64,000 bases of DNA. Origin: Axinella damicornis (Eukaryota > Porifera > Demospongiae > Axinellida > Axinellidae). A program made the translations under genes and the position numbers. The stretch covers positions 18,573,853 through 18,637,852 of the forward strand of contig OZ007506.1 of the NCBI GenBank assembly GCA_963931865.1. The letters are read 5' to 3'. Within the stretch, counting starts at the first letter, position 1; each line of letters starts with the position of its first letter. Shown here in pieces: positions 1-13,871 of the stretch. The notes below the pieces were generated by a model. It had not been told where the DNA came from. It saw nothing but the letters and a program-made list of their open reading frames with translations, and made no database searches.

Positions 1-492
1 TCCCTGCATCTGTACAATTGCATTGACAGTTGCAATGCAACTGAAGCTCTCTTGCATAGCTGGGCTATAACAATCCTTCTTGTTTTGGGCCACTGCAAAA
101 GTATTCCATTAAAACAAGCTACCCCTGAGGGATTGCTCTAGTTTCAGTGAGCACACCATACAATTTAGTTGAACTAGTATCCGTCATCCCCCCTTGCAAT
201 TCCATCAAGCTAGAGCATCCATCTTCTATAGCCGCTGTATTATTCAATCAGATTTGCAATGCAACAGTTTAATACTCTTCCAAAACAGAGTACAGAGTGC
301 CATCAAATCCCGAATGAAGATCAACCCCAATGGGCAGCTAGACACATAATGCACTTGCATCTAGTGCAATGAATTCATTCTGGATCCAACTTCATCTTTC
401 TCTTCACAAAAGCAGCTGGAAGAACATTCCTTCATCATGGCTGCTAGATAGAAGCATATCATTTTACAAAATCTCTTCTTCTACTCGTGCAG
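1..492. other. Intron of tomosyn A
   Basis: Before the first visible exon at 493 no propeller exon was recognised. The equivalent exon of gene B (27217-27340) has no counterpart here, so this is taken as intron sequence. Confidence 0.5.
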
Positions 493-3400
493 ACTCTGAT
501 CACTCTGCCAACAGGCGAATTCACAAGTTGCAGTTGGTGCGCACGGACAGGTGTGTGTACACAAGGCCAGAAATAATTATGTACCATAGGGCATGCTAGA
601 TTTTGTGTGTTACTGTACGTGTGTGCTTGGGTGTCCGAGTGTGTATGGCTGGGCATGGTAATTAATCCAGCTCCACTAGTGCATGTTCTCGCCTCTGTAA
701 ACTAGATCAATCTGTGACTTACGTATTTCATGGATGTGTGCACTAAACTATGTGTGTACTCGCTATTATACATCACGAAACCTAGTGTGATATCCCTATA
801 CGGTACATCCAATTAGGAGCTTATCTGCTACATGGTCACATCGCTTTGTACTGGTTTTGTAAAGCAGTCACCTTAAAAGTTACAACATTCTGATTTTCAC
901 AGATTCATAAACTACACATACATCTCTCAACCACACTCACTGCACACACACACACTACACACACACACACTACACACACACACACACCACACACACACAC
1001 ACACACACAAACACACCTATGCACACACACACACACACACACACACCCACACACACACACACACACACACACTCACTCTCTCACACACACACACACTCAC
1101 ACATACAAAGTGATCCCTGGTTCATTTGCAGTGGAGGGTTCCCAGAAGAACCACTCTCTGCTACCTCCACCCTCACCATCTGCCGTGTGAACAAGTCCTC
1201 CTCCATTCTCTCTACCAGCTCCCCAATTCTGGACTTCCTCTGCCTTCCTTCATCACCCTCTCCCGATGGTAGGGATGGGGTAACATCTACATGAATCTAG
1301 CATGAGTGAATATTATGACTATAGCAAGATTTATCACTATGGTGGGCTAACTTAGACTGTTCATAGCAGGTTAATGTGGTGTATACCTTCAGACAAGCAG
1401 TTTGCATGCATAGGTTGATTGTGCACTTACAAGTCACCACTTTGATATGTATTGGACAAGCGTGATGGAGCCCCACAAATATTATTGGATGAGAGTTGAT
1501 GGAGTGCCCCGCATTTTGTAGCAGGTGGACAGTGACCAACATACAGACTTTTAATCTGCATATGCAACATACGTACAAAACATTTAGTACATTACATTTC
1601 CGGATGACATACATTGTATTAATCTGACTTGTGAAATGTTTCATTCCTTTGTTCAGTGATGTGCGGACTTGATGGTTTGCATCCAGCCATACACCAGCTT
1701 TTGATCTCAGTACCTTTAATTTGATCTCACTCACACTCATGATCTCACTCACACTCAGCAACTTTAGAACTTGTTATTCTTCTTTGGTGGCCATCTTTGG
1801 TTGCCAAAATGCATACAGTTTGTTAGCTCATGCTCAACCTGGATCCTCTTTCTTTGTTTACTCAGGACATCAGAAGCCATTTGCGCTTGTGGTCCTGACC
1901 AATAATGAGCTCACGGTCCATGACCTGCAGAGTTCAGGGTAAGAACAGGTGCACACCACCACTGTGTCACCGATGCTCACTATCTAGCCAGACCATTACA
2001 TTAATGTATGTTTGATGAGCAGAAGCTAGCTACCTGGAGCTTAGATTCCCACATCTCTGTAGAGTTACATTTTGTTGAGGATTCTGTGGTTGTGCAGAGT
2101 TATGAGTGTGTGTGTCTTCCCAAATGGCTGCCATTTGACTACTGGTAGTGAGTGAGCTGTACGTCATGAGTTGCAAACACCTTAAGCCTTTGTGCAAGTC
2201 TAGCCTGCCTCTTTTAGCATAACACGAGCTGCTGACGTTCACGTAACCTTACCATTTCAAGGTGTGCCGGTTGACCTCTCAGTACAACACTGAATTAGCT
2301 AGCTGTAGCCCGGTACTGTGGGCGCATCAACCTTTTGTTGGTTATGTCATAAATGCCTTCTCCAGTGTGCTGCAACTGAACTGAGGCCCACGTGGCGTCC
2401 AGAGCATTAAGTATGGTGATCCCCAGGCGGCTCTATTGTTAAAGCGCCGCCCGCGTGCGCCATCCGATACATTGCTGTTGCTGGCGCTGCGCTATCTACA
2501 GATGACATCGAATTAGGCCGGTCTGGCCTGCATTAACCTGGGTTAACGATAATGCATTAACCCAACTCTAATTTCCTCACTCTCCTGTTCGTGTTATGAC
2601 TACAAACTGATAAAAATGAATGATCAAAGCGATCCTCATCAATAAATTTGTGACTGTGTATCTATATATAGCTAGATTGCCTTGCTCCGACTTTCACAAG
2701 TTCTGTGTGATGCTGGTTGCTTCATGTTTCACAGCTACCCAACCTTCAACCTGCCCTACGCACTGGATGTTCACCTTCCCCCGGTGACGTGTGTGCAGTA
2801 CTGTGGAGAATGTCCCGACGAGCTCATTGCATCCCTTCAGACCATCAACTCCAAACTGATGGCTAAGAATAAGAAACATGTATATAGTTAGATAGACTTA
2901 TCTCTGTCTGTTTGTGTGTCTGTTCAGTCTATCTCTGTTTATCTTTCTGGTTATCTATTTGTTAACACTGAAGCCATGCTCTACAAAGGCCCTGCTATAG
3001 CTATTACGTACAGCATGGGGAAGTACCTTCCCCACAGTCATAGTGGTATACACTGCATGGGGAAAGTACCTTCCCCACAGTCATAGGGTATACACAGCAT
3101 GGGGTAAGTACCTTCCCCACAGTCATAGTGATATACACTGTATGGGGAAAGTACCTTCCCCACAGTCATAGTGGTATACACAGCATGGGGAAAGTACCTT
3201 CCCCACAGTCATAGTGGTATACACTACATGTATCACCCCAGAGACCACAAAGTGTACATGGCCAGATCGCCTCCACTATACCATGACACATTTCCTGACT
3301 GAGTTGGTAGAACCCTGCCTAATTATGTGTTCATGCAACGTTCTTCCCTCTCAGCCGTGGCCCCTGATGGGTGGGAAGTGGGGAGAAGAGACACCCCAGA

Positions 3401-6400
3401 TCTCCACGGACCTCATCATCACAGGGTTAGTCGGTGCACACTTCAACACAATCTACTTCACAGAATTAGGCTTGTCACATTCACTATGCGTGAGGTCATC
3501 ATGACCTTTCAGTGGCATGCTTTTGCTGCTGATTCAGTTGTTCAGTCATACGCAAGTTATGATGTTACTAAAGCAGCTGATCATGAAAGTCAGAGACCCT
3601 CTGCAGTGTGTTCATCCATTCTCTCCTGTACACTCATTCTCTTACCATTAATCATGACCTCCAGGCACACCGATGGGTCAGTACGCCTCTGGTTTTGCAA
3701 CTCAGGTATGAAGAACATTATCTCCATATATCTCCTCACATCATTACTGATGGTTAACGTTCAATAAAATTTGTATCTGTCATGAAATGTTACTGTTGTA
3801 GTTCATAATTTCTTGACACAATTTTCTATGCAGTGATCTTCCAGCCACTGTTTACCATGAGTACCTCACAATACTTCGCATTGAGATACATGGCATCTGC
3901 ACTACCGAGTCCAGAGCGACAAGTGACAGGAGATAGCACGTTCCTTCGCCGATCTCCCCCCAAAGTGCAGGCAGTCCCACTAATAAGAAAGCTGAGTGCA
4001 CTTTGCGGAAGATGGAGAGTAGCTGTGAACCAGGTCATTTCAAATCAAGGGAGGACACCAAATGGCGTCACGTCTGCCTCAATCACTACTGCGGAATTCA
4101 CATCTATCAAAGAGTTCGCCATTCAAGAAATTAACCTGCATCGCCATGGTCTCTGGATGTGTGTAGCCAACACGGGAGGCAGTGTCCTAGTGTTTCATCT
4201 CAAGATGGGGGAAGCCGCTACGACCCCAAAGGTGACAAATGCACACAGTATTAGCACTGGGTGGTTAACATGCAAACATTGTGAATATTATCCCCCATTT
4301 GTCTGCTGTAAGCATGCTATGAGGATGTGCATTTAAACCATACTGCTTTGAAACATGCAGCTTCTGAGTATTGTCCTAATTATAGATGCTTCAGATATTC
4401 TTTGTGTGCCTTCCCTGAGGGGTAGCTACAAGGTTTGATTAATTACTTGTAACAGTTCACTGAGGATAGTATCCACACTCTTTGCCTACATGTGCTTGAC
4501 CAGGAGACACTAAAAAGTCGTGCTTATACTACTGTAGTTTTTTCCTCCAAACAACAGTCTCTTGACATCTACTTTGGCCATGACTCAGTTCTCAAACGAA
4601 CAACCTCTGCCACCAAACCGTCTGGGAACTGGGTCCTTCAACAGCGACTTCAGGATTCCCTTCCTGGGTTCCACCTGGTCCGGCACTGTCAGTGCTACTG
4701 TCCCAGCTCAGGAGGAAGTGTGCCAGCTACTGTCTCTTCAATGCAGTACTGCAGAGACATGGGAATGTGAGTCGCTTAGACAGTCATTCAATTGAGTTCC
4801 TCACAGGAGAAACCAGCTGTAGATATGGGACTGGACGGGTGCCGAAGTTACTCCATGATCACACCGTCCACATGCTGTTCAAGTCCGTCGTTGGACCACT
4901 TCACGTTTGCACATTTACATTATTTCCTGCGTTGATCACACCTACGGGCACTCCTCTACACAGGAGAATCGCTGAAAAAGCCAAATACAGAGCTTCCCAC
5001 CACAGACTCGAACGGCATGTGGATGGTGTGGATACGGAGAAGCCCTGATGGTTACGGTGCCCGCCCTGTCCGTATCTTCAGGTGCTTTCTCCTGTGAATG
5101 TATGTACAGTACAATATCTGAACAGCTTTTCATTCATTTTAGGTTGGCCATTGGCACTGACCAGGGCTTTGCATTGGTCGACACTGTAACCAACAGATGC
5201 CTCTACGTCCTCAGCAACCTCACCAGCATCCTGTGTATGTGCAATCCTCATAGCATGCTGTTAAAGTTGTATGAAAGACTTCTAATGTGGTGTTACTTCC
5301 CTTCTGGTCACATACGCATACTCTCTCTACTTGTAGACACGGCAGCTCCCTCCAAATACGGTCAGCTGAAGAGAAGGTTTGATGGCACGTCCCCAAAACC
5401 CATTATCAGGAGACACCCAACACTGCGATCCATGTCCAGTCATAGTGTAAGATGATAATGATATGCTGGTATAATTATACGAACTGTCCCAAATTACATT
5501 CCACTTCTCTTGCAGATACTAACTAGATTTCTGCATGGTTGGGATTGCAACAGAAGCATCTGTAGATACCGTAGTCGCACATTATTAGGCGCATCTCACT
5601 TATGCGCATATTCACTGTTAGGCGCAGGTTCAACTCTCGTCCGGTACTCGCTGTTAAGCACTGCAGTCTTCTTCCAGAAACTCTGCCATTTTCGATCCTA
5701 CAGAGTGGAAAAAAGCTATAATTTGAATTGAAGTGCACTTCCTATTTGAGGAATGTCATTTGTTATTAGGCGCATCTCGCTTATAAGCGCACATTTCCTT
5801 CCTGTGGAGTTATAGGCGCATGCGCCTAATAACGCGCGACTATAGTAAAGGTGACCTCATCCTGTGGTAATGATTGTCTACTGTGGAATATTGCAGTCCT
5901 CAGATAGTAATAAATCCTATCCAACACAGTAGTGTGCAGTATTTTGTATACACAAGGTAATCCACCCATACCAATTTTGTTGCAAGCTACAATATGACAG
6001 ACTCACAAAGTGGGTTCCCATTTGTTGGCTATCTCAGACGGTATACGTCTGCCTAGTTTTATCGTGTGCTACTGTTTTCTGGTGTCTGATCTGCTCATTT
6101 GAGGTATCATTTCGATTTTTCTCTACTTGGGGTGTGATAGCAGTTTGGACGAGAATCTGTCTTCCAGGAGGCAGTGGAGGAGTGTGATTGCTCTGTGACC
6201 ACTCTGGACTTTGTGAAACTACAGTTGGACAAGCAGGGTAAGTGAATGGGTCGAATAACATCAGAGTGTCATCATATACTTTGATCAGAGTTGAAAAGGG
6301 ATAAATCATTCTGATCAGAATTGTGTCGCTTATCATTTATATTAACTGTACATTGTGGCGTGATCTCTTCCAGCCCCGCCTACTCTGACCCTGTGGATTG

Positions 6401-9400
6401 GTCTGGCCAGTGGACATGTTGCAGTCTATGGTGTTAATGTCAGGCAGACAGGGACCATCAGACCTGGACAGTCCCAGAGGATCACCCTCACTCCAACATG
6501 TATGCACGTGACTATATCACAGTTAGCCTTGCTCCCAGGCTCCTCCCCAGCTTTTTGTACAAAAAACCGGGGAGGAGCCTGGGGACGAGGCTAATCACAG
6601 TTACAAAGCAGTAATTAGAGAGGGTACCTAGTGCACTAATTGAGAGTATTTGTAGGGTGCATTAACAACAACCATAAACAAAATGTAACTATGTACATAA
6701 TGGTGTGAGTGGTTCCAGTAGTGAGCAAGGCTGGTGCCAACAATGTAACTTCCGACAACTATTGTGACTTCGCTGATACTCTCCTCTGTGGCAAGAATGC
6801 ACGGAGCTTGTTCACGCTCACTCTGCGTTCACCTTGTCATATAATTATGGAATATGCGGCTTGTACGTATAATTATATTTTACAAGCACGTTATTCACCA
6901 GGATTGCACCTGTTGACTTTCTGGGACGGTTTACTGAGTATGTCCATTGTGACAGCCAGCTATGGGTGAATATGAAGCAGCTAAAATCTATTTACGCCAC
7001 AGACAACTTGTCTGTGGCGTAAGTAATTTACGCATCCCAGGCTAGTTCCAGCCATTGAAGTAAATTCAGTGTTTGCTATACTCAATGTACTCTGTCTATG
7101 CGTGGTGTTCTGGCGTGTTTGCACAGGATGGTACTACAATTAGAATGGTAGCGAGGAAGTGACCTCAATGGCAGCAGTCTCAGTGAAGGTAGCCTGATAT
7201 ATCCTGTGAAGACCAGCAAACCACATGCACCAGACTGATGTGGGTGGATCATCAATGGCCTGACATGAGTATAGCTGCAGCTAGAGGACATCCCGTTATG
7301 AAGGGTATATCCAGACCTTTCGTGGATACTGCTTGTAACTTGAACCACTGCACTGACACAATTCTGCAGGCTTCTGAGTGATCTTAGACCTAGTGTATCC
7401 TGTGAAGACCAGCAAACCACATGCACCAGACTGATGTGGTTGGATCATCAATGGCCAGAAACAAGAGTATAGCAGCAGAGGACATCCCGTTATTTATGAA
7501 GGGTATTATATTATCCAGACCTTTCATGGAATATTATACTGCTTGTAAAACCACTGCACTGACACAATTATGCAGGCTTCTGAGTGATCTTAGACCTAGT
7601 GTATCCTGTGAAGACCAGCAAACCACATGCACCAGACTGATGTGGATGGATCATCAATGGCCAGAAACAAGAGTGCATGATGACATAATCGTTAATGATG
7701 ATGTGGTCATGCACTCTTGCCAGAAATGAGTATAGCAGCAGAGGACATCTGGTCATGAAGAGCACATCCAGACCATACACCAAAACCACATGTAAAGCCG
7801 CTGCATTCTGACAAAATTAGGGAGTCTTAAGCTTCTTAGTGATCTTAGACCTAGTATATCCTGTGAAACATGATGTGGGTGGATCATCAATGGCCTGAAA
7901 TCAGTATAGCAGCAGAGGACATCAGGTTATGAAGAGTATCCTGACCATACACAGAAACCACATGTATGTGAATGCATGAGGCTTCAGTGTAGCACTTCAG
8001 ACTTACAAATCTTCCAAAATGTAGCTACTTTGCTGCGATTTTGCAAATTCCATACCCCTATACATATACGGATATGATACAACTTTAGAACGCATAATAT
8101 TTTTCGGGCTAGAGGGGTAATTACAACATTATGGAATGCCCCTGCAAAAACTCTCAAAAATTGCAAAATGAGTCAAAAATGACTTCACTTACTAGAATAA
8201 GCAACTTTGACGCAAAGGTCATGCCTGAGTATTTGCACGTGGTAGAGAGTGCAAGGCTGCTATACCAGTCACAGATGAGCTGCAAGTTTGGCCCTTAAGC
8301 TTCCTGTAATTACCCCGTGCGCATGCGCAGCAGGGGGTAGAGTGATCGGTTTGTCTGTCAGTCTGTCCATAGATGTAGAGCGGTTTGAGCAGTGAAGGCC
8401 TTGTTGAAGGCTTATTTCGGGATAGAAGTGTCAGAATTCAAAAAATACTAGCGTCTACGTAACTCACAGACCAGAGATCTACTCGAGAGGCTGAGAAAAG
8501 CTGCGTGAAAGTCATGCTTCTAATTTATACAACTTGACCACACCCTATTTCTAACATTACTGCCGCAACTTACGGTATCTCATTCTGCATGCTGATAGCG
8601 CTGTAAATCGTGGCCTAGCTAGCTCATCGTGCATGCTGTATGAATTATCAGTGGTAGGTGTCAAGTCAAAGTTGCGCACGGGGTACGTGCTCTGCTGAGC
8701 ACCTCTAGTTGTCCATGTTATTCAGTGCCAGTGTGCGGAGTTGAGTATACGGCTCGTGCTCGCCCCATGATGCGATGTATTCCCTAGTATAGCATATCCT
8801 GCATGTAAAGACAACAAAATGTAGTTCACAGCTTATAATTAAGATCTTGACATTTTCATTCTTCCAGTTCTTTTCATGCCGTACATATCTCACATCATTT
8901 GACTTTTCCTAGTTGATGATATTTCTGCATGCGAGGACAACAAACCACATGTAGCATGGTTCACAGCTTAATTAAGGATCTTGACATTTTCCTTCTTCCA
9001 GTTCTTTTCATGCCGTACATATCACAGGAGGATATCTTGACTTTTCCTAGTGGATGACTTCCTAGTTCTTAGTTGATGGTATTTCCTTCTCCTGTTGAAG
9101 GAAATACCATCAACTATAGCCATTAGTTCACACCTCCCCATTTCTTTCTTCTAACAGGAAGGAAATGTTGAAGATCCTTATGATATGAAAAGAACGAAAT
9201 GTCACTTAATCTGGTGTGGTTTGTTGGTCTTTACATTCAGTAGCCAACTGTGGACAAATACGAATCATATTATGGAGTACTCTGCATAATTATTAATCAA
9301 AACCAGAGGTGAAGAAGGTCCGGGAAGAAGGCTCCATTTCCCTCTTCCTTTGTTCTTGTCCCGGAACAATGCCCTCTTTGGCGTGCATATAGTATAGCTA

Positions 9401-12045
9401 TAGCACTTGTCTTCAGTGAAAGTCAGTTCCCAGCAATTCGATTTTTGCTGTACTGCAAATGACCAAACATTAATTGACTGGGCTATGAATGTCATGTCAA
9501 CATGGTGATCATATTATAGTATAACGAGTACATTCCCTGGCCCATACCAAGAATCAGTATAATTATATATGCACTGCACATGAGCCAAGGTAATGCATAC
9601 CTGTAGTGTGTTCCATATATACTTGAACCAATGTGGCCAAAGATGTAAGCAGTTCACCAGAAACTGTTACCAATATCAGTCTAATCTCTAACATAATACC
9701 TGGCTCCTGTGTACAGACTTCACAAGTTATTTGTTACACACACACAGCTGTTGTAGCAGAACAAAAGTCTCCCATCGTAAGCCTCCACTTCCTGAATGAG
9801 TGGGGTGATCTACAGTCGGCCCCCTGCAGACCACATGCACAATCCAAAGAAGGTATGTTAAGCGGATTGATGTTATTATAACCCCACACACAGACTTTTC
9901 AGGCCCTCACAACCTAGCTGTACTTCACTCAACCAATGATCACTAATTAACAGCATGTGTGACTTATGGCAATTTCTCTGTTTTCTGTAGTCCACTATGC
10001 CATTGTCACTGATGAAAACAGAATACAGGTGAGTAGAACTATTTCAACCATTCGAAAGAGTTTCAGCTAGAACTAAAGGCCTGTAGTGTCTCATCTAGTG
10101 AGTGCAACATTTTTGCCTGATTCAAACTTTCAACTTTCCTACTGCCTGCCTGTACTGATCTACGCAAGCCATCCAAGCACTGTTTCAATACAGACTAACT
10201 CACGTACTGAAGAAAGTCTTAGGGTTATGATATCTGTAGGATTACTAATAGCTGCTAGTACTCAGTACCGTTTGGATTGTGGTCTGGTACCTAAGGCCAA
10301 TGTATATGTGCTAGCCTTCTCCTTCCTCTCCAGTCATTCAGTTTTCCAGGATTTGCATCAGTCAGCAAGTGCACGCCCTCAATCAAGAGAGATGTTATCC
10401 TCAGTAGTGCATACTTCACCTGCAAAGGTTGGTACGCCTAGAATGTTCTAGATGTTCCGTTAATACCTGACGCTTCTGTTCACCATGTATCACTGCAGAT
10501 CTTCCCTGCCTGCTGACCTTGACCTCTTGCCAACTCATCCTGGTACATACCTTGCCAGGACTCAAGCCCCTCATGCAACTCTCCTTCCCTCCTCTGAGAG
10601 ACCTCAGGTACGTGGAATAGCCATTCTTGCAGCTGTATACAGACGTAGCCGCTGATATTATTACATCGCCAGTCCACACTACCGTAGTGATTCACACCAC
10701 ACCTCACCGTCCCTGGACGTATCGTTTCCTCCAGGGTGTTGTGTACGTTCAGGGTGTCAGGAAGCGGGCAGGCAATGTACATGCTTGGCTCAAAGATCCA
10801 GAGAATGAGTGTTGTCAAGAATGACAGGTGAGGTCACCAGGCAATTATAAAACCACTTTTGCATCACACTACGAAATCACTCTTACCCTTGTGCAGGCTC
10901 AACCTCCCTGCTTGCCTTCCAGACATGTTCGTGTATCAGCCTGTAGTACATGGGACCCCTACTGAGGATGACAGAGCTAGGGAAGAGATGTGTAAGAGGA
11001 TGTCTTTTAATTGTTCTCAAAGCCTGCACACAAAGGCAATGGAGTCTGATTGATCAAGTCCATGACTAGAGGATATCAACACTGTTGGGTTGCCTGGCTG
11101 TATATGCGATCCTTCCACAGGCTTGTTGCATCCGGATCTGGAGCTCAGTAGCTCTTATAAACTGTTCTCTGTCTCTCTCTCTCTCTTTTGCCAGTTGGTA
11201 AGACTGCAGGTCGTCCACGGATAGGTGTGCTAGTAACTGAAAGGACACCATCGGCAAGTGCTGTGATGCACAGTCCAGCTCATCCAATTGTGCCAACTGC
11301 TGGTAGGTGGACAGTATGAGTACCTTAGAGCTACAGTTAGTCTACTATGCACTGTGTGTGCTAGGGTGAGTCAGGTATACACCTGGGTGAAGTAGAATCA
11401 CTAACATTGGTGAAGTAGAATCACCAACGTTAAAAAAAAACTATCGATCTGATATATCCATTAGTTAATGATTTAGCCCCTTTGCTCCATATACGCTTAA
11501 AATTCAGACAGTATCTTGAATGCATGGTTTCTGTGTTGTGTGTTGTCATGGCAACATCAATGGTTGACGTAATCACAAAATCTAAAATAGGGCTGGGACT
11601 GTACAATTTGCAAAGTTTCACTTGGAATCGTCCTAACCCACTCTGAGCTCAGTGAGCTGACTAAGCAGAATCCATAGAAGGAAATCAGCATAATGGATAC
11701 AAGTAGCTTCGCTCACTTCGCTTGCTCAGCTACTTCCCCCCTCGTTCGCCTATGTGAGTAACCCAGTGCCAGACAGCTCTCTGTGCAGAGCTCATGCTCC
11801 CCGATTGCGTCCACTTCAGCTGCTGCTCCCTGATTGCGTCCGCTTCAGCTGCTGCTCCTGGATTGCATCCGCTTCAACTGCTGCTCCACAATTGCATCCG
11901 CCAGCTGTTCTGGAATATTCCAGCCCATGCCCAATGTTCTCAAACATTCTGCGCGGAGTTCGAGGTTCAGTAAATTGAAGTACGACGGTCGCGCATCACT
12001 GAAGTCTAGTCCCACCCCACGAACATCCCACTTCCGTCACACACG

Positions 12046-12080
<35 letters not shown>

Positions 12081-12633
12081 ACACACACAGACACATGGTT
12101 AAAATCTTAATGTATTGATAGCTAATTTACATGTATATACACTTGCAGCATCACAGAGGAGGTTTACAGAACCGCTTTCCAAACCTCAAGCGGATCCAGC
12201 ACAGATTTTAAGGTACATATCACACTATATACAAATCTGCATTAGTAACTGTCAGTATATCATCTCACAGACAATGGCAGGGCGAGATCACGCCAAACGG
12301 CTCAGTCACTGGATCAACTGAACCAGCATGTCAAGCTAGTTCTGGATGTCATGCATGGAATTCTGCTCAGGAGAATGATGTCGGCAGCATACATGAGCAG
12401 AATAGAAAGGTACCCATTTAGTTTCATGCTAGTGTATGTGTCATGCTAGTGTACGTGTTCTTTAGTGGTGTATTATTATAAATTCCACAGGGCACTGTAA
12501 TCTCTTCATAGCCACTATGTTCTCTTCACAGGCACTTACGAGACGAAATGAGGGGTTAAAGGACACAGTTGCTGCTTCTCATGAATTGAGAAGAAGTTCA
12601 CTTCAGTTCTCAAACTCGTTGAGCCACCAATGA
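493..12633 (+). CDS. STXBP5: Tomosyn-like protein A (syntaxin-binding protein 5 family), 5' end outside the window
   Basis: Exons: 493-550, 1111-1268, 1866-1938, 2735-2879, 3355-3425, 3665-3705, 3834-4231, 4558-4766, 5143-5234, 5337-5446, 6144-6237 (start unsure), 6374-6499, 9748-9852, 9991-10028, 10334-10427, 10499-10607, 10735-10827, 10897-10991, 11195-11302, 12149-12212, 12271-12409, 12532-12633. Phases close to 839 residues plus stop. Tomosyn regulates vesicle fusion by binding syntaxin/SNAP-25 through a C-terminal R-SNARE while two WD40 propellers form the body. Seen here: the propeller strands PFALVVLTNNELTVHDL, NLPYALDVHLPPVTCVQY, HTDGSVRLW and LAIGTDQGFALVDT; the tail motif REEMFGKTAGR, which corresponds to the vertebrate EELFGESSSGK stretch; and a final helix with the zero-layer Arg. 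The first propeller exons lie left of base 1. The C-terminal 'VTCVQY-CGECPDELIASL' segment and the SNARE favour tomosyn over Lgl, which has no SNARE in animals. Gene B follows on the same strand. Confidence 0.88.
941..1107. repeat. CA microsatellite abutting a tomosyn A exon
   Basis: Interrupted (CA)n runs occupy almost the whole space up to the acceptor of exon 1111-1268. There is no ordinary polypyrimidine tract. Confidence 0.9.
3011..3229. repeat. Five tandem copies of a 42-43 bp palindromic unit
   Basis: The unit contains GGGGAAAGTACCTTCCCC, a near-palindrome, followed by a TATAC-containing spacer. It lies in the intron 2880-3354 of tomosyn A. Confidence 0.9.
5572..5842. mobile_element. 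MITE with TAGTCGC...TTATTAGGCGCAT inverted ends
   Basis: The left end TAGTCGCACATTATTAGGCG is matched in reverse complement at 5822-5842, with internal copies of TTATTAGGCGCATCTC. TA at the ends suggests Tc1/mariner-type insertion. It is inside intron 5447-6143 of tomosyn A. Confidence 0.7.
6534..6593. mobile_element. Short hairpin of the TAGCCTCGTTCCCAGGC family
   Basis: The arms TAGCCTTGCTCCCAGGCTCC and GGAGCCTGGGGACGAGGCTA pair across a short loop. The copy sits just after exon 6374-6499. Confidence 0.85.
6992..7022. repeat. Perfect 15-bp stem hairpin
   Basis: TTACGCCACAGACAA is followed after one base by its exact complement, in intron 6500-9747 of tomosyn A. Confidence 0.9.
7190..7960. 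repeat. Four diverged tandem copies of a roughly 200-bp unit
   Basis: Each copy has TATCCTGTGAAGACCAGCAA, then GATGTGGNTGGATCATCAAT and GCAGAGGACATC. The last copy has lost part of the first block. All lie in intron 6500-9747. Confidence 0.85.
8311..8685. mobile_element. Mariner-like MITE with TACCCCGTGCGCA ends
   Basis: The left end TACCCCGTGCGCATGCGC and right end TTGCGCACGGGGTA are inverted copies ending in TA. It is about 375 bp long and has no coding capacity. Confidence 0.7.
8786..9115. repeat. Tandem duplication followed by a 19-bp stem hairpin
   Basis: A unit of about 140-150 bp containing TCTTGACATTTTC and TTCTTTTCATGCCGTACATA occurs twice (8786-8925, 8928-9060). At 9071-9115, AGTTGATGGTATTTCCTTC is followed by its perfect inverse. 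Confidence 0.8.
11699..12118. mobile_element. Minisatellite-bearing Helitron-like element, copy 1
   Basis: In minus orientation it begins TCAATACATTAAGATTTTAA after an A, then has (GT)n, a conserved block with GGGATGTTCGTGGGGTGGG, several copies of a 27-bp CAATC...GAAGCGGACG unit, and a terminal hairpin (AAGTAGC...GCTACTTGT). It lies in intron 11303-12148 of tomosyn A. Confidence 0.75.
12271..12633 (+). CDS. STXBP5: Tomosyn A: R-SNARE-like C-terminal exons
   Basis: The exons 12271-12409 and 12532-12633 encode the SNARE tail; the last has 33 residues and begins ALTRRNEGL. Its fifth residue is the zero-layer Arg, in the same place as in genes B and C, with Leu at +1 and +4 and Phe at +6. The +2, +3 and +5 layer positions are polar (Thr, Ser, Ser), +7 is Leu, and the stop comes right after a Gln at the +8 position. 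Tomosyn C instead has Leu at +8 and runs ten residues further. The helix therefore looks weakened compared with a standard R-SNARE. Confidence 0.75.
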
Positions 12634-13571
12634 AGAACTTGGAACACACAATGTCATGCATTCAGCACAAACTATTTCATTGTGTCTAACATACTTGAAA
12701 CCGCTAACAATCAATCACAGTAGCTATATATAGTTATCAGGTATTGGTGCATGTATGCAGAGCTATTTTATATCCCACTCTTCTGTTACCAAGTGCATGC
12801 TTTATGTTGGATGCAATTTTGGGATTCACAATTTGTTTCTCTCCCATTACACACCTGTGGAACAAACCTCGAGCTCAGTTCATGCATGAATCAATTAAAG
12901 ATTAATGTATGGCATTGTGCTCCAGACGGCAAGATAGTTTTGCAAGCTGGGTGTCATTTTAATCATGTTCAAAAGTACCGCTAGCTATATAGCTGGAAAG
13001 CTGAAGTGGGTGATGAGGTAATAACTAGTACGGTTTATGCGGATATGGAATAGAAAGGCTAACCATTTTCGATGCGGCAGCTAGTTGGCTGAGTTTTCAC
13101 CTATGGTCTCCATGCAGGGTTAGAAGAGGTTGTCACCAAAGTGCATACAGCTACTAGACTCTTGGACCATGCATAATTGTGGGTATAATTATATCAGCCA
13201 CCTAATCGGATGATTCCTGCTGTTGTTGGTGAAACATATGCAGAGACTTAGCCAGCTACATGTAGTTTCCACTGGCAGTGCAAAGTGCAACAGCAGTACT
13301 GAGGATGGAACTAGCATTTATCAAAAGTAATTATTCATGCAGTGGAGCGATGAATGGGAACGTTAGATACGTGCCTTAATTGGATTCCTAATTATAACCA
13401 CTTAAATTTAGCATCCCTTGAGACTGTACTGCTCAATTGGGGATATAGTTCATCAGTGCTAAGGAACAACGTTACTCAAGAATGATATTGAAGCTGTGAA
13501 AGAAGATTGCCTGTGGCATCAATTTAGCACTTTGTTGGCTGAGGCAGTTGGTCCAGGAGTAGCTCGCTATG

Positions 13572-13629
<58 letters not shown>

Positions 13630-13836
13630 CCGAAGGGAAGCATTTAAAATAGGTAGTGAGGGCTAAAGATATTGAGACATCTATGGCTGAAGCACACAGC
13701 TGCTAGCTAGTGGTATAGCACAATTAAGATGGCAACTACGTACCTGCAAAATGGATGCTTCCACCACCACTGGTGTGTATGACTGTGTGTGTGTGTCATG
13801 GTGTGTGTGTGTGTGTGTGTGTGTCGGTGTGTGTGT

Positions 13837-13871
<35 letters not shown>

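Noticed and set aside
1019..1294. His/Thr-rich frame over the CA repeat
   Set aside because: The first part is microsatellite; only 1111-1268 is a real exon, in tomosyn A.
493..12633. Assignment of gene A to Lgl (LLGL) instead of tomosyn
   Set aside because: Propeller blocks are shared by both families, but the VTC.QY...CP.ELI.SL segment and the C-terminal R-SNARE fit tomosyn.
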